NCBI RefSeq assembly: GCF_027364955.1
Contig: NZ_DAHXOI010000003.1
Location: 124,001 to 188,000 of the forward strand
Reading direction: 5' to 3'
From: Ferrimicrobium sp.
GTDB taxonomy: Bacteria > Actinomycetota > Acidimicrobiia > Acidimicrobiales > Acidimicrobiaceae
DNA: 64,000 nt
Position 1 is the stretch's first letter. Every line of letters begins with the position of its first letter. Under the pieces are notes generated by a model that did no database searches, was not told the DNA's origin, and saw nothing but the letters and a program-made list of their open reading frames with translations. This document shows positions 8,198 to 16,752 of this stretch, piece after piece. Both the position numbers and the translations under genes were made by a program.

Positions 8198-8959
8198 CTA
8201 GTACGGGATACGCCTGACCAGGACGCGCGGAAGGTGGCGATAGATCATCATGATCGGTCGCAGGATGCGGGGACTCCACACGATGGTTGCGTGTTGGGTG
8301 ACGCCCCGGACGATGTCATCGGCCACACGTCCCGGTGTGGTACTCAGCGGAGGTCTTGTCCGACCGTTGGTCATCACAGTGCCGACAAACCCTGGTCGGA
8401 CGACCAAGACCCGCACCGCTGGGTGGAGGCGATCAGCGAGACCGAGAGCAAATCCGTCAAGGCCTGCCTTGGCAGCGCCGTAGAGGTAATTTGAGCGTCG
8501 TACCTGTTCGCCCGCCACCGATGATAGCACGATGATGAGCCCGTACCCTTGCGTCTGTAGCTGATTGGCGCAATGGGTCAATGCCGTCGCTGGTCCGGTG
8601 AAGTTCACGGTGATGGAGTGGGCCACCCGATCGGGATCCCGCTCGTCCTCTGACTGCATGCCAAGCCAACCGGCGGCCATGATGACGGCATCGAGGGATT
8701 GAATACTCGCTAGTGCTTCGCTGATGCGGTGATCGAGGGTCGCTGTGTCGGCAAGGTCAAGGTGTTGTGTTTCGATAACGAGCTCTGGGTAGGCCGCAAG
8801 GAGTTCGGTAGTGGTCTGTGCCATCGATTGAGGGTGTGGTCCAAGGAGGAGGACCGAGCGCAGTGATACGGCTCCTAGTCGTCCTAGCAGGGCACGTGCG
8901 ATCTCGGATCCTCCCCCGATCACAAGCACGTGTTGGGGCAGGCCGCGACTATCGAGCAT
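8198..8959 (-). CDS. dprE2: Decaprenylphosphoryl-2-keto-ribose reductase-like SDR (DprE2)
   Basis: A 253-residue short-chain dehydrogenase resembling mycobacterial DprE2, the NADH-dependent reductase that completes epimerisation of decaprenylphosphoryl-ribose to the arabinose donor. Visible features: MLDSRGLPQHVLVIGGGSEI (nucleotide-binding loop), NFTGPA, the SSVAGEQVRRSNYLYGAAKAG segment with catalytic Ser, Tyr-x3-Lys, and the family-like tail ending RHLPRVLVRRIPY. I chose ATG 8959, preceded by GAGGG at six bases, over an upstream ATG at 9034. The oxidase partner DprE1 is not in the neighbouring genes. The specific identity rests on overall motif similarity and could instead be a related envelope SDR. 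Confidence 0.8.
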   Translation of the reverse strand: MLDSRGLPQHVLVIGGGSEIARALLGRLGAVSLRSVLLLGPHPQSMAQTTTELLAAYPELVIETQHLDLADTATLDHRISEALASIQSLDAVIMAAGWLGMQSEDERDPDRVAHSITVNFTGPATALTHCANQLQTQGYGLIIVLSSVAGEQVRRSNYLYGAAKAGLDGFALGLADRLHPAVRVLVVRPGFVGTVMTNGRTRPPLSTTPGRVADDIVRGVTQHATIVWSPRILRPIMMIYRHLPRVLVRRIPY

Positions 8960-9042
8960 CAACGTCCCTCGTGAGGCGTGGATCGGCGAAAGCGAGAGTT
9001 CCCACCTCGTAGCAGGGAGAGGGCGGGATGACAAAAGGCCAG

Positions 9043-10032
9043 CTAGGCACCGTTATCCCAGTCGAAGTTGGCCTCTGCGCCGTCGTACGCATCCTCGATG
9101 CCGTGATGTGGGCGCACGAGCGACAAGAGCCCGTCGGTTGCGCTCGCGACTAGTGGTGGGGCGATCTGTGATAGCGCAACGCCGATCACGATCAGATAGC
9201 TGATGCGGAGGTCGGTGGCGTGGCTAAAGACAAGCGGGATGATCGCGAGTGCGAGGATGGGTGGACTCTCGATCCCAAGTTTTGTGATGACAACGAGGGC
9301 AAAAGCCAGCGTGATGAGCACCACGAAGTTGGAGTTGAGATTGACAAAGAGGAGGATGGTCAACTCGATGGCCCCAAGGATCGCCAGCGCAGTCCAGGTG
9401 AGTTGGCGGGCTGCTCGCGCCTTGGGGGCGTTCGCATTTTCGACGGTTGCAACAAAGAGAGGTGGCAAGACGGCTAGCGGAGAACGCGCGATCCAGACGG
9501 TTAGCACCATCACGCCCAGGGAGCCGACAATGATGATCGTCGATCGGAGGTTGACGGGGATCGGCGATGAAGGACCTAGGCCTGGTCGCTCGGTGATGAC
9601 GACGAAGAGTGTTGGTAGCCCCATGAAAATGATGACTGCCAGGACGTAGAGGGGCGAGATGAGATGGAGATAGACGGGAAGGAGACCCGCTGAGAGCGCA
9701 GGATAGGCAGGGACACGGAAAAACAAAACGGCCCCAAGGATGACAGCCAAGGTGATGACGATCTGAGCGATCAGATCCAGGGAGAGGTAGCGAGCGACCT
9801 CCACACCGAGAAAGGCTGCCCCGCAGATCACGAGGTAGAAGGGGATAGGTCCCCGGCGCCATTCGTCGATACGGAAGAAGATCAGACCGGTCGAGACGGC
9901 ACCGACCTCGGGAACGACCATGGTCTGTTGGTGGAAGATGGTCACGACGCTCGCCATGATGGTAACGGCGATGAGGACGCACAGGCCTCGCAGCCAACGA
10001 CCCTCCCGCCAGTCGGTGGACAGGCGGCTCAT
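9043..10032 (-). CDS. Multi-pass membrane protein, unknown function
   Basis: A 329-residue protein with about ten hydrophobic segments and a cytoplasmic-looking acidic tail (EDAYDGAEANFDWDNG). Two halves look internally similar: each has a run of helices with a Pro-rich turn (AYPALSAGLLPVYL and ESPPILALAIIPLVF). This recalls the HPP-type membrane family, but I am not certain. The start at 10032 is preferred because it overlaps the upstream stop as ATGA; an in-frame ATG at 10062 is possible. It lies between the exonuclease gene and dprE2 on the same strand. No transport motif or catalytic residue is evident. Confidence 0.6.
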   Translation of the reverse strand: MSRLSTDWREGRWLRGLCVLIAVTIMASVVTIFHQQTMVVPEVGAVSTGLIFFRIDEWRRGPIPFYLVICGAAFLGVEVARYLSLDLIAQIVITLAVILGAVLFFRVPAYPALSAGLLPVYLHLISPLYVLAVIIFMGLPTLFVVITERPGLGPSSPIPVNLRSTIIIVGSLGVMVLTVWIARSPLAVLPPLFVATVENANAPKARAARQLTWTALAILGAIELTILLFVNLNSNFVVLITLAFALVVITKLGIESPPILALAIIPLVFSHATDLRISYLIVIGVALSQIAPPLVASATDGLLSLVRPHHGIEDAYDGAEANFDWDNGA

Positions 10033-10736
10033 GATGATCGAAGGGTGGTGTCGATGGGCCATCCCTTGGGGATGGTGATGGGCTCACCCTGGTGCTCGCG
10101 ACGGTAGTCATTCAAGTTGCGGAGCCATTTGATGTGTTCACGCTCCTGGAGAGCCATGAGGCTTGGGCCATCCATCGCAACGATGCGAGGGTAGGCGTCG
10201 AGTTGACGGCGCGCTACCTCGACGGTGGCGTGGGCATCACCGAGGGCATTATGGGCGTTGTTGAGCTCAACTCCATAGAACTCGCAGAGGGCGTCGAGCT
10301 GTCGTGAACCGCGCCGGGGGGCACTAAAGACGCGGTCGATGACGTAGATGTCGAGCACTGGGCCTTGCCAGCCGACGTTATAAAGCCCCTTCCCGAAGTG
10401 CCGATGGAGTTGGGCGTCGATGATGCCTAGGTCGAAGGAGACGTTCATTCCAATCAGTAGCCAGCCTTGGCGACCTGCTTTGACGAGATCGTTGCCGATA
10501 TGTCTCAGGGCCTCCGCTAGGGGCTGACCCTCGCGCGCAGCCTGCTCATCTGAGATGCCGTGCTTTGCGGTGGCCTCCGGTGCGATGGGTCGTGTCGGTG
10601 CCACAAGGCTATAGTCGTCGCGGATGCCATCCGGGCTCCACCAGGAGAGCGCATAGGAGACCGGCTCATCGTCGGTAAGCGAGAGACCGGTGGTTTCGAG
10701 ATCAAAGCCAAGAAGATTGGTGGTTTCGAGCATCAT
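10029..10736 (-). CDS. DEDDh 3'-5' exonuclease (DnaQ/epsilon-like)
   Basis: A 235-residue exonuclease of the DnaQ fold. Exo I is visible as LLGFDLETTGL (the Asp-x-Glu metal ligands), Exo II as NVSFDLGIID, and Exo III as NNAHNALGDAHAT with the catalytic His and last Asp. It is a stand-alone exonuclease rather than a polymerase domain. It could proofread, trim DNA 3' ends or degrade RNA oligomers. I start at ATG 10736 (an ATGATG pair with AAAGGA just upstream) rather than at the ATG 60 bases earlier. The gene is 34 bp downstream of tnaA and overlaps the membrane-protein gene by four bases. Confidence 0.85.
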   Translation of the reverse strand: MMLETTNLLGFDLETTGLSLTDDEPVSYALSWWSPDGIRDDYSLVAPTRPIAPEATAKHGISDEQAAREGQPLAEALRHIGNDLVKAGRQGWLLIGMNVSFDLGIIDAQLHRHFGKGLYNVGWQGPVLDIYVIDRVFSAPRRGSRQLDALCEFYGVELNNAHNALGDAHATVEVARRQLDAYPRIVAMDGPSLMALQEREHIKWLRNLNDYRREHQGEPITIPKGWPIDTTLRSS

Positions 10737-10770
10737 GTCCTTTCGTGCCTGGATGGTTGGGTTGCTCGCG

Positions 10771-12144
10771 TTAGTCCAGCGGCGCAAACTGGGCACTGAA
10801 GTGCCTGAGTGCAGGTGGCTCTTGGGTGATGCGGTACCCCCTTAGGCTGGAGGCAATATTGAGCACTTCGGCACACACCTCTACGACATAGTCGATGTGG
10901 CTTTGGGTATAGGTGCGCCTCGGAATAGCGAGGCGTACCAGCTCAAGGGCGCTAGGGTGCTCGCTGCCATCAGGAGCACGCCCAAACATGACCGAGCCGA
11001 TCTCGCAGCCACGGACTCCACCGAGTTCATAGAGCGCGATCGCCAGGGCTTGTCCTGGATACGCAAGAGCCGGGATATGAGGGAGCAGACGTCGGGCATC
11101 GAGATAGATCGCGTGGCCGCCACTTGGCCTCACGACAGGGAAGTCCATCTCTTCCAAGGCATCGCCGAGGTAAGCGGTGGATGCGATGCGGTAGTGAAGA
11201 TAGTCGTGGGATACCGCTTCACGTAGTCCCTGGGCGATGGCCTCTAAATCCCTGCCAGCAAGGCCGCCATAGGTCGGGAAGCCTTCGGTGAGGATGAGCA
11301 TCGTTCGTGCCCGATCAGCGATGCCAGGGTCGTTGGTGGCGAGCCAGCCTCCAATATTAGCCATCGGATCCTTCTTCGCGCTCATGGTCATGCCGTCAGC
11401 GTAGGAGTACATCTCTCGTACGATCTCGGTGACGGACTTGGTGGCATAGCCCGGCTCACGCAGCCGGATGAACCAGGCGTTTTCGGCGAAACGGCACGAA
11501 TCTAAATAGAGAGGGACCCCAAAGGTCCGGCACAGCGTGCTGGTGGCGCGGATATTCTCCATGGAGACCGGTTGTCCGCCACCAGAGTTGTTGGTCACGG
11601 TCAAGATGACCGCAGGGATGTCAGCGGCCCGTTTGGTTAGCAGCGCTTCGAGCGCTGCGAGGTTGATATTGCCCTTGAAGGGTGCCTCAAGTTCGGGGTC
11701 GAGTCCCTCGGGGCAGGGGAGATCCACGGCTTGGGCGCCGGTGTATTCCACGTTGGCCCGAGTGGTATCGAAGTGGGTATTAGCCGGGACGATTTTGTTT
11801 GGTCCACCGAGTACCGAGAAGAGGATGCGTTCGGCGGCACGCCCCTGGTGGGTCGGGATGATGTGGGGAAAGCCAAAGAGTTCCCCCACGGCACTCTCGA
11901 AGATCTCCCATGATGGAGATCCGGCATAGGACTCGTCACCGTGTTGGATCGCTGCCCATTGGTCGCGACTCATCGCGCCGGTTCCTGAGTCGGTGAGTAG
12001 GTCAATCATTACGTTGCGCGCAGGCAGCTGGAAGAGGTTGTAGTGGGCCACACGGATCGCCTCTTGGCGTTGTTCTCTGGTTGTCATCGGGATCGGTTCG
12101 ACCGAGTGGATGCGAAATGGTTCGATGATCGTCTGGTAGGCCAT
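10771..12144 (-). CDS. tnaA: Tryptophanase
   Basis: A 457-residue PLP enzyme of the tryptophanase/tyrosine phenol-lyase family, converting L-tryptophan to indole, pyruvate and ammonia. The PLP lysine is in TMSAKKDPM. The N-terminal EPFRIHSVEP and DLLTDSGTGAM segments match the family. Discrimination from tyrosine phenol-lyase: the segment CEIGSVMFGR has Ile where phenol-lyases have the substrate-binding Arg (MERGIVSAGR), and the C-terminus has LRHFSAQ with the tryptophanase His where phenol-lyases have Phe. Length is normal. No TnaC leader peptide was recognised upstream; the gene faces the ABC1 kinase gene across a short intergenic region. Confidence 0.93.
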   Translation of the reverse strand: MAYQTIIEPFRIHSVEPIPMTTREQRQEAIRVAHYNLFQLPARNVMIDLLTDSGTGAMSRDQWAAIQHGDESYAGSPSWEIFESAVGELFGFPHIIPTHQGRAAERILFSVLGGPNKIVPANTHFDTTRANVEYTGAQAVDLPCPEGLDPELEAPFKGNINLAALEALLTKRAADIPAVILTVTNNSGGGQPVSMENIRATSTLCRTFGVPLYLDSCRFAENAWFIRLREPGYATKSVTEIVREMYSYADGMTMSAKKDPMANIGGWLATNDPGIADRARTMLILTEGFPTYGGLAGRDLEAIAQGLREAVSHDYLHYRIASTAYLGDALEEMDFPVVRPSGGHAIYLDARRLLPHIPALAYPGQALAIALYELGGVRGCEIGSVMFGRAPDGSEHPSALELVRLAIPRRTYTQSHIDYVVEVCAEVLNIASSLRGYRITQEPPALRHFSAQFAPLD

Positions 12145-12229
12145 GGAAGGATTCTAGGTCACCTTCGTTCTTCCTCCAAGCCCGGTGCACGAGGAATCAG
12201 CGCTCTTGATCTGGCATAGGCTGACGGGT

Positions 12230-13576
12230 ATGGGTTTCAACGTACGTCGTCTGTATCGTTCATCCTCGATGATTCTTGGATTGGCAACGCGCAACGCGTT
12301 ACGCCGCCTACGGGTACGGCTCACACCCGCGTCGGGGCGTGAGGTTGCACTTCGCAACGCCCGCATAGCAACCGCCACGGACGTTCGGGCACAGTTTGCG
12401 AACACCCGCGGGCTGATGACCAAGCTCGCCCAGATGGCGGGGTATCTTGATGCTGAGGTCGAGCCCGATCTCCGCGCAGCGCTGGCCAGTTTCCAGCGTG
12501 ATGCGCCGACGATGGAGTTCACCCTGGCGGAGGCGACCATCCTTGCTGAGATTCCTGACTTCTATCGTCTCGTCAAGGAGATCGATCCGGTTCCCGTCGC
12601 CAGCGCCTCGATCGGACAGGTACACCGCGGTCGGCTACGCTCTGGCGAGGAGATCGCGATCAAGGTCCAGTTTCCCGATGCCGCCGCGCTGATTGGCGCA
12701 GATCTTGACAACGCTGGACTTGTAGCGGGTGCGTTGAAGTTGCTCTTTCCGTCGATGGCGACGAGTGAGATGGCCGATGAACTGGTCCTGCGGTTGGGGG
12801 AGGAGTTGGACTACACCAACGAGGCACGACGGACACAGACTTTTGCTGATTACTATCAGGACCATCCCTTCATCGTCGTTCCGCGTGTCAACTTTGCGCT
12901 CTCCTCGCCTCATGTGCTGGTAACCCAGTACCTGCATGGCAGGTCGTTTCAGGAGGTACTGAGCGAACCGCAGTCGGTGCGGGATGCCTATGGTGAGGTG
13001 CTCTTTCGGTTCGTCTTTCGCAGCCTCTATCGGCTCCGACTCTTCAATGGTGATCCCCACCCTGGTAACTACCTCTTTCTCGAGGGCGGTCGCATTGGCT
13101 TCTTGGACTTCGGATTTACCAAGGAGTTCACCCAAGCGGAGATTGAACTCTTTGAGTCGATGATTCAGGCGATGGTGCTCGACCGGGATAAGCCGCGTTT
13201 TGCCAAAATCGTCTATGCAGTTGGCCTCGTCACCAAGGACGATCTCGATCCAGATGCGATTGCCGACTTTTTCCGGGATTTCTATGACATCGTCGCCGAT
13301 GATCGTGTATTCGAGGTGACGAGCGCCTACGCGAGTGCTCTGTTACGACACACCTTCGATCATAGCCATCCCGTCGCTAAGTACTTGAATGTCCCCCGCG
13401 CATTCGTGGTCCTCCAGCGTATCAACCTCGGACTGTATGCACTGCTTGGCTATCTTGGGGCAACGGCGAACTGGCACGCGATAGCGAGCGAGATCTGGCC
13501 ATTCGTGGCGGCGCCCCCGACGACGCCGATCGGCGAGGCGGAACAACCGTGGTTACAGCGGCATCCCCCGCAGTAA
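12230..13576 (+). CDS. ABC1/UbiB-family atypical kinase
   Basis: A protein of 448 residues with the ABC1/AarF/UbiB protein-kinase-like fold. Visible are the KxGQ-type motif as KLAQMAGYLD (Gly replaced by Ala), the Ala-rich loop ASASIGQVHRG, the lysine strand EIAIKVQFP, the catalytic loop GDPHPGNYLF and the metal-binding LDFGFT. Family members act as ATPases or kinases in quinone or lipid metabolism; actinobacterial roles are poorly known. The frame is open from 12185, but ATG 12230 is better placed relative to the divergent tnaA promoter; the true start is uncertain. No terminal membrane helix is evident. Confidence 0.85.
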   Translation: MGFNVRRLYRSSSMILGLATRNALRRLRVRLTPASGREVALRNARIATATDVRAQFANTRGLMTKLAQMAGYLDAEVEPDLRAALASFQRDAPTMEFTLAEATILAEIPDFYRLVKEIDPVPVASASIGQVHRGRLRSGEEIAIKVQFPDAAALIGADLDNAGLVAGALKLLFPSMATSEMADELVLRLGEELDYTNEARRTQTFADYYQDHPFIVVPRVNFALSSPHVLVTQYLHGRSFQEVLSEPQSVRDAYGEVLFRFVFRSLYRLRLFNGDPHPGNYLFLEGGRIGFLDFGFTKEFTQAEIELFESMIQAMVLDRDKPRFAKIVYAVGLVTKDDLDPDAIADFFRDFYDIVADDRVFEVTSAYASALLRHTFDHSHPVAKYLNVPRAFVVLQRINLGLYALLGYLGATANWHAIASEIWPFVAAPPTTPIGEAEQPWLQRHPPQ

Positions 13577-13628
13577 TGTCAAAGATTGTTTCATGACTCA
13601 ACAAACCTAACTGTTGCCTATCGTAAAA

Positions 13629-13649
13629 CTTGAGTGTGAATGACTAAGG
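13629..13649. promoter_or_regulatory. HAIR-like HspR operator
   Basis: The sequence CTTGAGT-N7-ACTAAGG matches the HspR-associated inverted repeat (CTTGAGT-N7-ACTCAAG) perfectly in the left half and 5 of 7 in the right, with the exact spacer. It lies about 90 bp upstream of the small heat-shock gene. A TATACT -10-like hexamer follows at 13658-13663. Confidence 0.6.
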
Positions 13650-13736
13650 AAATCTGGTATACTTGGGAATAGATGCTGCGGTGTCGGCATTGATAGGAGT
13701 GAGCAGTGGTGCTGCTCTTGATGAAGGAGGTTCATG

Positions 13737-14156
13737 ATGGTTATGCGTATTGATCCCTACAGGGAGTTCGATCGGATGTTTCAGTCGCTCGTTCAACGAG
13801 ATGCCAGGGCGGCAATGCCGGTCGATGCATTTCGAGTCAACGATACCTACGTAGTGCAGTTCGATCTTCCCGGGATCGACCCACAGGGACTCGAGGTAAC
13901 GGTGGAGCGCAATGTGTTAACGGTGCGTGCCAACCGCGAGATCAAGCACGATGATCACGAGCAGATGGTCGTGGCCGAGCGCTTTAGCGGTTCGTTGGAG
14001 CGGTCGTTGTATCTCGGGTCTGATCTGGATCCGCAGGGCGTGGTAGCCGATTACGCCGATGGCGTGCTGACGGTATCGATCCCCGTTCACGAGGCGGCGA
14101 AGCCGCGACGGATTGCGGTCAATCATCAGCAGGCGACGACCGCGATCGCGGGCTAA
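13737..14156 (+). CDS. hsp20: Small heat-shock protein, Hsp20 family
   Basis: A 139-residue alpha-crystallin-type chaperone that binds unfolding proteins as large oligomers without ATP. Visible: the short N-arm RIDPYREFDRMF, the beta-sandwich core (DTYVVQFDLPGIDPQGLEVTVERNVL split over two strands), the conserved 'ADYADGVLTVSIPV' strand pair and a C-terminal tail with I-x-V (RIAVN) for inter-subunit packing. AAGGAGG (13724-13730) precedes an ATGATG pair; the second ATG (13737) gives the better six-base spacing, although 13734 is possible. A HAIR-like operator upstream predicts heat-inducible control by HspR. Confidence 0.93.
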   Translation: MVMRIDPYREFDRMFQSLVQRDARAAMPVDAFRVNDTYVVQFDLPGIDPQGLEVTVERNVLTVRANREIKHDDHEQMVVAERFSGSLERSLYLGSDLDPQGVVADYADGVLTVSIPVHEAAKPRRIAVNHQQATTAIAG

Positions 14157-14175
14157 GGAGAGAGTCCTTGTAATG

Positions 14176-14203
14176 CTCCGGCCCGCCAATGGGTGGGCCG
14201 GAG
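14176..14203 (+). terminator. Hairpin after hsp20
   Basis: CTCCGGCCCGCC-AATG-GGTGGGCCGGAG forms a 12-bp GC-rich stem with one G-U pair and a four-base loop, 19 bases beyond the hsp20 stop. Only a short T stretch (GTTT) follows, so termination strength is uncertain. Confidence 0.6.
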
Positions 14204-14266
14204 GAATGTTTCGTCGATCAGTGCTGCTGTAGAGGAAGACAGATGCGATAACGAAGGATGTGCGCG

Positions 14267-15214
14267 ATGCGGATTGGACTCACAGGAAGCCACGGGTTGA
14301 TCGGGTCAGCCCTTGCGAGCGCGCTCGTCGAGAGTGGCCACGAGGTGACGGCGATCGAGCGACAGGGCGCCTCCGAACGACGGGGCACCAGCGTGCAGCA
14401 GATGCAGCCTAACGATGGAGCTTCTGTTCCCTTCTTTGACCCCGATGGTGGTGAGGGAGATCTGCGCGCCTTGGAGGGTTATGATGCCCTGATCCACCTG
14501 GCAGGTGCGTCAATTGGCGAGCATCGCTGGGACGCACAGGTTCGCTCTCGCATCTACGCGTCGCGGGTCTATGGGACTCGCTCGCTCGTGGAGGCGCTCA
14601 AGACCCTTGAGCAACCTCCCGCCACGTTGCTCTTCGCGTCGGCTTCGGGCATCTATGGAGACCGGGGTAGCACGACGCTGACAGAGGAGTCCGAACCCGG
14701 GAAAGGCTTTCTGGCTAAGGTCGTCGCTGACTGGGAGTCCGAGGCGCGCCTCGGGGAGTCGATCGCCAAACGGGTGGTGCTGTTGCGGACCGGGCTGGTC
14801 CTCGATGCGAAGGGTGGGCTGCTCGGACGTCTTTTGCCGCTCTTTAAGCTTGGGCTCGGTGGCCGCCTCGCTACTGGAGAGCAGTACATGAGCTGGATTA
14901 CGCTCACCGATGAGGTTCGAGCGATCCAGTACTGCCTCGACCACGAGACGGTGCGCGGGCCGGTCAACCTCGTCGCTCCGAACCCGGTCACCAACCGGGA
15001 GTTCACCAAGGTGCTCGCCGGAGTTCTCGGTCGTCCGGCGATCTTTACTGTACCCGCGCCTGCGTTGGAACTCGTGCTCGGCAAGGAGATGGCGCGCGAA
15101 CTCGCCCTCGTCTCCCAGCGGATCACTCCCAACGTTCTCGAGGCTGCGGGATTTACGTTCTCCTCTACCCAGCTTGAGGAGGCGATGAAGGGGCTCATCG
15201 CCGCGACCCGTTAG
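14267..15214 (+). CDS. TIGR01777-family NAD(P)-dependent epimerase-like protein
   Basis: A 315-residue extended-SDR protein. The N-terminus MRIGLTGSHGLIGSAL has the GxxGxxG nucleotide-binding loop. LIHLAGASIGEHRW and SASGIYGDRG correspond to the conserved central motifs of the YfcH/TIGR01777 group, and the last 50 residues match its C-terminal DUF1731-type helix region (ALELVLGKEMARELALVSQR). The biochemical reaction is not established for the family; some members affect cell division or the SOS response. I use ATG 14267, which has GAAGGA eight bases upstream, rather than ATG 14258. The gene ends tail to tail with the PaiB-like gene, overlapping by four bases. Confidence 0.83.
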   Translation: MRIGLTGSHGLIGSALASALVESGHEVTAIERQGASERRGTSVQQMQPNDGASVPFFDPDGGEGDLRALEGYDALIHLAGASIGEHRWDAQVRSRIYASRVYGTRSLVEALKTLEQPPATLLFASASGIYGDRGSTTLTEESEPGKGFLAKVVADWESEARLGESIAKRVVLLRTGLVLDAKGGLLGRLLPLFKLGLGGRLATGEQYMSWITLTDEVRAIQYCLDHETVRGPVNLVAPNPVTNREFTKVLAGVLGRPAIFTVPAPALELVLGKEMARELALVSQRITPNVLEAAGFTFSSTQLEEAMKGLIAATR

Positions 15215-15846
15215 CGTTCTTGATCCTTCAAGAGCTCCTGCATCCGGGTAGCCAGGGTAGTTTGACCGAGCTGACTGAACGACGAGATGACGGCCTCGCG
15301 ATCTTCGATCGGTCTATTTTGAGAGAGTTTGCGAATGCCGCGCAGCGCGCTAACCGTGATAGTGAAGCCAACGATGGCCTTGAGCTGGTTGTGGATATAG
15401 TCTTGCGGACTCCGATCGGGGCTCCAACCAGTCGGGGCAGGAGGCTCAAAACGCGCCGTCAGTGCGGTAACTAGTGCCAGGAGTTCTTGGGCATCGTCGA
15501 AGAACTCTACCGTGCCAGTCGCCTCAACCCGCGAGTAGTTCCAGGTTGGTACGTGCTGTTGGTTTGTGGCCGTGCTCCGATACCATCTTGGTGAAACATA
15601 GCCATGTTCGGCACGAAAGACGGCCAGCGCCTCAAAGTCAGGCTGTGATTGGTGCCACTGAGGGTTGGTGCGGGTGAGGTGACCCTTGATCACCAGCTCT
15701 TCTCCTTCGCGCATCACGAGTAGGGGCAGGGCGGTGGTCATTGGCCCCGTAGGTCCGACGGTGATCAGGTCTCCAAAGGGATATTCCTCGGCCATTGCGA
15801 GGAGCGTCGGTTGGTCATCGGTGTAAAAGATTCTTGCTGGCGACAT
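15211..15846 (-). CDS. PaiB-like FMN-binding protein
   Basis: A 211-residue member of the PaiB/FMN-binding split-barrel family. Characteristic segments are GDLITVGPTGPM, GHLTRTNPQWHQ, GYVSPRWYR, VPTWNYSRVEATG and the C-terminal KLSQNRPIEDREAVIS. In Bacillus PaiB is described as a negative regulator of sporulation and protease genes, but most homologues are uncharacterised flavin-binding proteins. Length is typical. It is transcribed convergently with the epimerase-like gene and divergently from the hydrolase gene. Confidence 0.85.
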   Translation of the reverse strand: MSPARIFYTDDQPTLLAMAEEYPFGDLITVGPTGPMTTALPLLVMREGEELVIKGHLTRTNPQWHQSQPDFEALAVFRAEHGYVSPRWYRSTATNQQHVPTWNYSRVEATGTVEFFDDAQELLALVTALTARFEPPAPTGWSPDRSPQDYIHNQLKAIVGFTITVSALRGIRKLSQNRPIEDREAVISSFSQLGQTTLATRMQELLKDQER

Positions 15847-15950
15847 GCCATCACTCTAGCCATATTCCCCTGACCGAGGCGCGGTCCTGGTTGGTACCTG
15901 CATCCCTGATGCTTGGGTGGATCCCCAGGCCATCCAATAGGATGGGTGAT

Positions 15951-16724
15951 ATGCCCCCTAGACGATCAATCCACGTAGAGATTCTGAATCAGAACTCGTC
16001 CGCTCCACGGGTGGTTACCGTCCATGGTGCGATGGATCGAGGTAACTCTTTTCGTGCGCTCGCCAAATTGCTTCCCTCGATTGAGGTACTCATCTGGGAT
16101 CGGGCGGGCTATGCACATTCAATCGCTGTGGCACCGGCTGGGGCCGAGGACCATTTGGCCGATCTTGTTGGGATTCTCGATGACAAGCCGGCGCTCGTCT
16201 TTGGCCACTCTCTCGGAGGGACCTACGCGCTGTGGCTGGCATCGTTAGGGCACCCCAACCTCCTTGGCGTATCGACCTTCGAGTCTCCGCTTCCCGGAGG
16301 CGCTTGGTGGGGAGAGGGCTGGGACATCGATCCCCATGACGCCGCCTTAGGCCGAGTCCCTCCCGAACGGTCGCAGGCGGTGGCCGAGAGATTCCTGCGA
16401 CGGATGATCTCCGACGCGACTTGGGAACTCCTGCCAGAACGTACCAAAGCTTTGCGACGGGCCGAGGGAGCAGCCTTTATTCTGGAGCTGGGGCAACTCG
16501 TCGATGGAGCGGTGCGTTTTGACCTTGATGCTATCCGGACCGACGTGGTTGCTGGAATCTCCTCGCGTCCCTCCAGCCATCATCAGTTGGGGTTGGCCAG
16601 GCTCGCAACAGCTACATGTGCCACTACCTATTGCGTGCGCAACTCGCGCCACGGCGCTCACCTGACCAGTCCCGACGCTCTTGCTGAGGTCTTGGGCCAG
16701 CAGTTAAAAATTGAGGATGGTTAA
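15951..16724 (+). CDS. Alpha/beta hydrolase
   Basis: A protein of about 257 residues with the alpha/beta-hydrolase fold. HGAMDRGNSFRAL is the oxyanion-hole region, GHSLGG the nucleophile elbow with the catalytic Ser, and a C-terminal RHGAHLT supplies the likely catalytic His. The frame is open from 15795, but that stretch overlaps the divergent PaiB-like gene. ATG 15951, with AGGATGGGTGAT upstream, is the more plausible start. The substrate is unknown; epoxide hydrolase, esterase or haloperoxidase-like activities are all compatible. Confidence 0.78.
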   Translation: MPPRRSIHVEILNQNSSAPRVVTVHGAMDRGNSFRALAKLLPSIEVLIWDRAGYAHSIAVAPAGAEDHLADLVGILDDKPALVFGHSLGGTYALWLASLGHPNLLGVSTFESPLPGGAWWGEGWDIDPHDAALGRVPPERSQAVAERFLRRMISDATWELLPERTKALRRAEGAAFILELGQLVDGAVRFDLDAIRTDVVAGISSRPSSHHQLGLARLATATCATTYCVRNSRHGAHLTSPDALAEVLGQQLKIEDG

Positions 16725-16728
16725 GCAC

Positions 16729-16747
16729 CGACGGGGTTCATCCGTCG
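16729..16747. terminator. Hairpin between convergent genes
   Basis: CGACGG-GGTTCAT-CCGTCG forms a 6-bp perfect stem between the stops of the hydrolase (plus) and kgd (minus). There is no T tract on either side, so it is a weak candidate for a bidirectional terminator. Confidence 0.35.
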
Positions 16748-16752
16748 ACCTG

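Noticed and set aside
10771-12144. Tyrosine phenol-lyase
   Set aside because: The substrate-site Arg of phenol-lyases is Ile here and the C-terminal Phe is His, both tryptophanase features.
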